A DNA stretch of 64,000 bases from Megalopta genalis (lineage: Eukaryota > Arthropoda > Insecta > Hymenoptera > Halictidae). Positions 57,561 through 64,000 of the stretch are shown here, piece after piece. The position numbers were made by a program, and so were the translations under genes. The notes beneath the pieces are model-generated. The model ran no database searches and was not told the DNA's origin. It was given only the letters and a program-made list of their open reading frames with translations. Location of the stretch: assembly GCF_051020955.1 (NCBI RefSeq), contig NC_135026.1:7726501-7790500 (forward strand). The letters are read 5' to 3'. Each line of letters opens with the position of its first letter. The stretch's first letter is position 1.

Positions 57561-58145
57561 CTAAAACAATTCATTCCTCCAGCGTGAGGTTAATTAACCT
57601 AAATTGACGTAACGGCAAGAAAAGAAAACAAGAAGCCATTGTTTACTTCATTGTTCCAACCAATAATAACTTCTTGCAATTTTAAACAAGAATTGTTTAC
57701 TCATTCCCGGGTAACCTAGTTCCACGAGCATCTCCAAATGAAATTCGCGTCGTTCGTTCCAGCTTCGAAAAATCAATCGCCGTTTAAAAGACGACGGAAC
57801 GTCACCGTCCGCTAACCACCGTACGAAACGTCGAATTCCCACGCGGCGATCGAATCAATCAAAATTTCCGCGTGTCTGAAGCTCGGAACCGCGCCGAAAC
57901 GATCCGAAACGCTTGTGAACGCCTCGAAGAGCCGAAGATAGATACCCAGCGTTCCCCGAAGTCACCCTGGCGGCGTTCCGAGCGCGGGGCGGCGAGCCGA
58001 GGGTCCGGCGATATTTTTTAAACGTCCCACCGTTTCGTCTGGCATATTTATTTTTAGCCGGTCGAACGAGGAAACGCCGTAAGAAACGGAACTTCGGCTT
58101 ATTGTTGGATTCCACCAAGTTTGTTCGCGACTACGCGCCGGGATA
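57561..58145. other. Unannotated unique sequence
   Basis: Mixed composition, frames of up to 87 codons, no recognised domain. Confidence 0.4.
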
Positions 58146-58739
58146 TACAGGGTGTTCCAAAATTGTTGTGCAAGCGGGAATCGTTCCGTATTCAAAAATC
58201 ATCGAAATCGGTGTGGATTCAAGTCGTCAGCAATTTTGGCTGCTAAAGTATTGATGAGTCATCTACAGAGCCATTTATTGATATTGAGTCATAGATACAT
58301 TAATAATAATCATATTATTAACACAATTATAGATAATGATCAATATAAATAATAGTATTATTATATTATTAATAATATTATTAATAATAATCATAATCAT
58401 TTATTTATTATATATTATATATTATATGTTATATATTATATATTACATATTATATATTATTTTATTATTTTATTATGATTCCTGAGGTCATTTCAAGCAA
58501 CATTTTCCTTAGCGAAAATGTTCTACTCGGCCTGGTTAACGAGTTATATAGCATAAAACGCGGGCCAATTGGAGAGCGAGGGCGGAGCGTGAACGGGCGA
58601 GGGCGTGGCGCCGGGAGTTTTTCGTTGATAACTCGTAAACGAAGCCGCGGATTACATTTTCGCAAAGGAAGAAGTTACTTCAAATGGCCTTAGAAACCCT
58701 TCATATCCCGTTCGCACAATAATTTTGAGACACCCTGTA
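58146..58739. mobile_element. CAGGGTG outer element enclosing CCAAT-arm MITE copy 7
   Basis: The outer ends TACAGGGTGTTCCAAAATTG (58146) and CAATAATTTTGAGACACCCT-GTA (ending 58739) are inverted. Inside, at about 58477-58699, lies CCAAT-arm copy 7. It has GATTCCTGAGGTCATTTCAA on the left and AAACGAAGCCGCGG..GGAAGAAGTTACTTCAAAT on the right, and its right inner arm lacks the ATTGG part. An AT microsatellite (58310-58475) lies between the left outer end and the inner element. Confidence 0.85.
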
Positions 58740-59420
58740 CAAAGTTTCCAGCTCGGGGATACCGATCGCCCTCCCCACTCCCATCGCCGGGCGACCCCCG
58801 GCGCCGTTTTCAAGCCGGTTCGAGTCACCCTTCCGCCGCGCTTTAGCGTGCTTAGTACGGGAAGACAATATTGACTCGGTCGTTTTCTCCCCGGAGAGGG
58901 CAAGTTTATTTTCAAGGGCTTCCGTTATCGGCGGAATCGTCGAATTAAGGGCCCGTACGACTGCCTCGAATCGTCAACGAGAATGCTTCTTCGTATTTTT
59001 GTTTCTCTTTTCAACGACCGTCGAAGCGTTTTATTTCTGCGAGCCCGCGCAATGGTTTCGAATCTCGAAAACGTGGTCGGGAGACCTAATGTACGGATGC
59101 TTACGTCGACACAGTTCAGCGACGACGATCGATAACTAAAATACCCACAAAGCGATTTAATTGATTAAAGTGAAACCAGGAAGTTAACATTTGTCATAGT
59201 GGATGACGTTGGAATTCGTTCGCATTGGAAACGTCCTAGGGAAATTTGGTTTGTTTGATTGTATTAGAATGAAAATGAATTTTCGAAATTCGTCTAAAAT
59301 TAGTGTCAGCCATATGGGACCGATGTGGCTCTCAACGAGTTAGAGAGGTCTTTGAGGACTGAGTATCAGTGATTGGCATCCGAAAGATTACTGCTGAAAA
59401 GAGACGCGTATAGACAGTTT
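58740..59420. other. Unannotated unique sequence
   Basis: GC-rich then mixed. GGTTCGAGTC at 58816 is tRNA B-box-like but has no cloverleaf around it. I see no gene. Confidence 0.45.
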
Positions 59421-60990
59421 AAGTATAAGAAGTCTGCACTACAAGAGATTGAAGGCATCACGACCTCCACGGAATATTAGAGGCCTAAAAGATTGCAGTT
59501 GAGGAAATTAAGGCCTAAAATATTGACTTGGTGAAGACCAAAAACCAAAAGAATAAAGTCCAAAGTATTGCGGGCAAACAAATTGTAATAGAAATGACTG
59601 ATTTCCAAAAGACTGAAATTCAATATATTGAAGTATAAAAAATTCACTTCCAAGAGAGCCAAGACCAATAGACACAAATTCACTGGACCCAAGACCAAAA
59701 GATTGAAGTCTAATGGACTGAGATTCAGCAAAATGTAATCCAAAAGACTGACTTCGAAACTTTAAAGTCCCGAGATTGAAGTCCAAAAGACTGAGTATCC
59801 AAAAGACTGGGTATGCAAAAAACTGAGTATCCGAAAGATTGACTATCCAAAAGACTAAATATCCAAAAGACTGAGTACCCAAAAAACTGAGTATTCAAAA
59901 GACTAAGCATCCAAAAGACTGAGTATCCAAAGGCTGACTATCCAAAAGACTGAATATTCATTAGACCGAGTATCCAGGAGATTGAGTATCCAAAAGACTG
60001 AGCATCAAAAAGACTAAGTATCCAAAAATCTGACTATCCAAAAGACTGATGTTCAAAAGATTGAGTATCTAAAATACTGAGTATCCAAAAGGCTGAGCAT
60101 CCAAAAGGCTGAGTATCCAAAAAACTGAGTATCCAAAGGACTGAGTATCCAAAGGCTGACTGTCCAAAAGACTGGATATTCAATAGACTGAGTATCCAGA
60201 AGATTGAGTTTCCAAAAGACTGAGCATCAAAAAGACTAAGTATCCAAAAGACTGATGATCAAAAGACTAAATATTCAAAAGACTGAATATCCAAAAGACT
60301 GAGTATCCAAAAGACTGAGTATCCAAGAGACTGAGTATCCAGAAGACTGAGCATCAAAAAGATTAAGTATCCAAAAGTCTGACTGTCGAAAAGACTGATA
60401 TTCAAAAGACTAAATATCCAAGAGACTGAGCATCCAAAAGGCTGAGTATCCAAAAGACTGAGTTTCCAAAAGACTGAGTATCCAAAAGACTGAGTGTCAA
60501 AAAGACTAAGTATCCAAAAGACTGACTATGAAAAAGACTGATGTTCAAAAGATTAAATATCCAAAGATCTGACTATCTAAAAGACTGATGCCCAAAAGTC
60601 TGATTTACAAAAGACTAAAGTCAAAAATCCAATTTCCTAAAAACTGAAACTCGAAAGACTGACATTTGAAAGAGTAAAATTTAAAATGACTGACTTTCAA
60701 TGGGGTCAAGTTCTATAGACTGATGTCCAAAAGACTGACTTCCAAAGTAATACCGACCTCTAAAAGGCTATACCCTAAGAAACTAACATCCAAAATCTTG
60801 TCTTCCAGTACAGTCTAGTATAACAGACCTAAGTCCAATATTCTCAAGTCCAAGTGACCGAAGACCAAAAGTTTGAAGTCCCAACGACAGAAGCCTAGGA
60901 CACTAAACTCCGGAACAGTAACATCCAAAAGACTGACTTGCAACAATCTAAACGACTAACGTCTAATGTCTAATGGACTGTATCATACTA
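59421..60990 (+). repeat. 16-bp minisatellite, block 1
   Basis: The unit GACTGAGTATCCAAAA is repeated about 50 times in the core (59770-60560), with diverged units on both sides. Longer variant strings recur, for example the GGCTGACTATCCAAAAGACT and CATCAAAAAGACTAAGTATC groups near 59935-60025 and 60150-60250. Short minus frames (LLDTQSFGYSVFWI-like) are repeat artefacts. Confidence 0.95.
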
Positions 60991-62159
60991 CGATTGTTAA
61001 AGTCCAACTTCTAGAAGACTGAACTCTTCCGAGGGAGTCGATTCTAGCTTTCATATTCTTGGGAAACAGAAAAAGTATTTAAGTATTTAATCAGCATATT
61101 CAAATCTCATCAAACTCTTCCATCATGAAATTATCTTTTCAACCCTTAATAACAGACATAAAAATTCAATAAAAATACTGCAAATGAAGCTAGTTCGTAT
61201 TTTTGATTTCCCAGAAAACAAAGACTTTCAGAAAACAGAGACTTTCTTGGAAAACAGAGAAAGTATTTAACTATGTAATCATCATATTTAAATCTCATCA
61301 AGCCCTTTCATCAAGAAATTATTTTTTCAACCCTTAATAAAACAGACATGTGAAATTTCAATGAAAATACCGCAAATAAAACTAGATTGCACCTTTGATC
61401 TCACATTCGAAAGAGGTGAATTGATGGCCTCATTTGAATTCAAATTAATCAATTTTAATTCTCCGAATGAATGAATGAATTATGTATTTATTTATTATAT
61501 AATCAATAATATAATTTTTGCCATTTATTTTCTCGGGTAATATTAATTAAATAATTCTCTGAAAGCCTCAAATAATGGCCGAGAAAATAAAAGGTAAAAA
61601 TTCGGACTTTCCATTCATATTACCCTCGAACGAACGTATGGAAGTCCGAAATTGTGCAGAATAGTACCGCGGACAAAGAGGATTGTTTAGCGGACGGAAA
61701 ATATGAAAAATGCTTCTGCCGTCGGTGTTTCCCGTGGGGCGCCGGGAATCAAAAAAATCGATCGGTGGGCTCGTTAATAATCGATCGAAGGTGGTCGAGG
61801 CCGAAAAGGGAAGGCACGGTGCCGAGGATCTGTAATTTCGTAGCTCGCCAGGGGGATTCTCTCGAGTCTTCCGGCGACGTCTCATTAGATTTTATCGCGG
61901 CGACCTCCCACGGCTGCGCCGGAGCAGCGGATACTTGAGACTTTATTCCCGGCCGCGGTCGAGTCGCCGAAAGTTACATACTTCCGAAAAGTCTGGCCAG
62001 ATTCTGGTGTCGTCCGCGCTGCAAAGCGGCCTGCAAACTCCGCCAGTAACTCGATTACGTTTGTTCTTAAATTCTAATTAAATTGAACGCCGCGCCGCTG
62101 CCGAGCCGATACCGACGCTCTGAGAAGCGCAGCGGCCTGGAATCCCGTTTTTCGCTTAG
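60991..62159. other. Unique sequence with one direct duplication
   Basis: 61060-61215 and 61249-61405 are diverged direct copies about 189 bp apart. They share AAATCTCATCAA and TTTTTCAACCCTTAATAA-like words. 61600-62160 is GC-rich with overlapping frames of about 100 codons, unrecognised. Confidence 0.5.
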
Positions 62160-62860
62160 GTCCAACCAAACGAAGACCAAATGACCGACTATCAAATAGT
62201 TGACTTCGAAATACCGAAGTCAGAAAGACTGAAGTTCAATACATCGAAGACAAGAAGGCCTAGTTCCAACAGACACAAGATCAATAGACTCAAATCCAAT
62301 GGATCAGAGCACAAAAGATTGAAGTCCAAGAGATTGAAGTCTAATGGATTGAAGAGAAATCCAAGAAAATGTAATAATCCAAATGCCGACTCCGGAATAT
62401 TAAAGTCCTAAGACTGATGTCCGAAAGACTGAAGCTAAACGGATTGTGGTCCCAAAGGTTGATGTTCAAAAGACTGGAGCTGAGCAGACTGTAGTCCCAA
62501 AGACTGATATCTAATAGATTGAAGGCCAAAAGAGTAAAGTTCAAAAGATTTAAGTTCCAAAGACTAATGTCCAAAAGACTGATGCCCAAAAGATGAAGTC
62601 CCACAGATTGATATCCAAAAGACTGAGTATCCAAAAGACTGAGTGTCCAAAAGAGTGAGTATTCAAAAGACTGAGTGTCCGAAAAACTGTCTATCCAAAA
62701 GACTGATATCCAAAAAACTGAGTATCCAAAAGACTGATGTCCACAAGACTGAGTATCCAAAAGAGTGAGTACCCAAAGACCGTGTATCCAAAAGACCGAG
62801 TATCCAAATGACTGATGTCAAAAAGACTGAGTATCCAAAGGACCAAAGTCCCAAAAAAAG
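62160..62860 (+). repeat. 16-bp minisatellite, block 2
   Basis: Same GACTGAGTATCCAAAA-type unit and same orientation as block 1, more diverged on its left side. GTCCAAAAGACTGA and GTATCCAAAAGACTGA words dominate 62570-62850. Confidence 0.93.
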
Positions 62861-62861
62861 T

Positions 62862-63042
62862 ATCACAAATTACAGTATACAAAAAATTTCGAGAAAGTTC
62901 TTTTTTTAAATCAGAAGTAAGGGTCACTACGATCTTTGAAGTGATATAATGAATTTTCGACTCCAAAGATCAATGTGTCCTTTATCTCTGATTAAAAGAA
63001 CAACTTTCTTGAAACTTTTTGTATACCGTAATTTGTAAAACT
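62862..63042. repeat. Imperfect palindrome between opposed minisatellite blocks
   Basis: ACAAATTACAGTATACAAAA on the left pairs with TTTTGTATACCGTAATTTGT on the right. CTACGATCTTTGAAGT pairs with ACTCCAAAGATCAATG near the centre (about 62952). Arms are about 85 bp. Confidence 0.88.
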
Positions 63043-63364
63043 TTTGTTCGGAATATTTCGTTCCCAGAAAATTGCTGATATTATGGATTTGGAAGCGTGT
63101 AAAGGCTGCCAATTGATGCATGCAGATTTTTTCAGAATGTGTTTGTAAAATGCAATTTTGACCACGAAAATCCAGTTCCTGGTCCACTGAGTTACGTCTC
63201 GACGGAACGGGGAACCGAGATGACGGGAGGATGCTAGCGATGTCGCCGGATTGATGTCGCACAGCGGAAACTTCCGATTACGCGATCAACGAACGTTCAT
63301 TTCTCATAAAGACGTGGAATTGGACACGCGCCGAGTTGCTTACTGCTTGTGCTTCGTGGCAAAG
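63043..63364. other. Unannotated unique sequence
   Basis: A short single-copy stretch between the palindrome and inverted block 3. I see no feature. Confidence 0.5.
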
Positions 63365-64000
63365 TATTGTACTTCGTCAGTCTTCTGGATACTCAGTCTT
63401 TTGGATACTCAGCTTTTTGGACATTAGCCTTTTGGACACTCAGTCTTTTCGATACTTGGTCTTTTGGATACTCAGTCTTTTGGACATTCAGTCTTTGGGA
63501 AACTCAGTCTTTCGGACACTTAGTTTTTTGAACACTCAGTCTTTTGAACACCAGTCTTTTGGGTAGTCAGACTTTTGGATACTTAATCTTTTTGATGCTC
63601 AGTCTTTGGGAAACTCAGTCTTGTGGACACTCAGCCTTTTCGATACTTGATCTTTTGGATACTCAGTCTTTTGGACATTCAGTCTTTGGGAAACTCAGTC
63701 TTTCGGACACTTAGTTTTTTGAACACTCAGTCTTTTGAACATCAGTCTTTTGGGTAGCCAGACTTTTGGATACTTAATCTTTTTGATGCTCAGTCTTTGG
63801 GAAACTCAGTCTTTTGGACACTCAGCCTTTTGGACGTTCAGTCTTTGGATACTCAGTATTTTAGATATTTAGTCTTTTGAACATCAGTCTTTTGGGTAGT
63901 CAGACTTTGGGATACTTAATCTTTTTAATGCTCAGTCTTTTTGGTGCTCAGTCTTTCGGATACTCAGTCTTTTGGACATCGGTGTTTTGGACACTCAATC
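63365..64000 (-). repeat. 16-bp minisatellite, block 3, inverted
   Basis: CAGTCTTTTGGATACTCAGT is the reverse complement of the block 1 and 2 unit. A higher-order block beginning GATACTTGRTCTTTTGGATA occurs at 63451 and 63642 (191-bp period). The array runs off the end of the window. Confidence 0.95.

Noticed and set aside
58816..58826. GGTTCGAGTC, a tRNA B-box-like word
   Set aside because: No A box and no acceptor or anticodon stems could be folded around it.
59421..60990. Regular short repeats that might suggest a CRISPR array
   Set aside because: Units are contiguous 16-bp repeats without unique spacers, in a eukaryotic context.

Overview
This 64-kb window is eukaryotic and looks like intergenic or long-intron DNA from an insect, most likely a hymenopteran (bee or ant). 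That placement is an inference. It rests on scattered CCTAACC/TTAGGTT motifs, alternating AT-rich and GC-rich patches, many short DNA-transposon-like elements, and abundant micro- and minisatellites. I could not support any protein-coding gene, tRNA, rRNA or CRISPR array. The long open frames are either translations of simple repeats (TTTTC, GA, TAAAATAAAG, 48-bp and 16-bp arrays) or overlapping composition-driven frames in GC-rich DNA. The annotation is therefore one of repeats, mobile elements and a few candidate regulatory or structured sites.

Layout. 0-6.4 kb: an AT microsatellite, CTAACC-type repeats, a large 37-bp minisatellite (1970-4115), a GC-rich stretch and an AGACGTCT-rich repeat. 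6.4-14.3 kb: a polypyrimidine tract, a degenerate ~130-bp tandem repeat and several short transposon-like elements. 14.3-26.1 kb: AT-rich tandem repeats, a GC-rich perfect hairpin (16517-16553), a long AT palindrome, hAT-like and Tc1-like termini and a 48-bp AT array. 26.9-28.9 kb: a 48-bp minisatellite with a 336-bp higher-order period. 29.4-42.6 kb: a GA-rich array, more transposon-like elements, and a 3.4-kb inverted structure enclosing a 436-bp tandem duplication. 44.8-45.8 kb: a ~150-bp array carrying paired GGGCGTGGC motifs. 46.7-58.7 kb: further foldbacks, GA arrays, a 10-bp satellite and a 148-bp triplication. 59.4-64 kb: three blocks of one 16-bp minisatellite, the last inverted relative to the others, with a short palindrome between the opposed blocks.

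The strongest signal is a seven-copy family of short inverted-repeat elements (10.2, 24.0, 30.5, 37.4, 42.2, 48.6 and 58.5 kb). Their arms of about 90 bp contain CCAAT/ATTGG boxes. Six of the seven have a second, outer end resembling AATTTTGGGACACCCTGTA about 25-55 bp past the right arm, one of them degenerate. Two copies also have a recognisable left counterpart. The TA-CAGGGTG...CACCCTG-TA layout suggests a Tc1/mariner-type non-autonomous element, but no transposase is present here. The same terminal motif bounds at least three otherwise different elements in the window.
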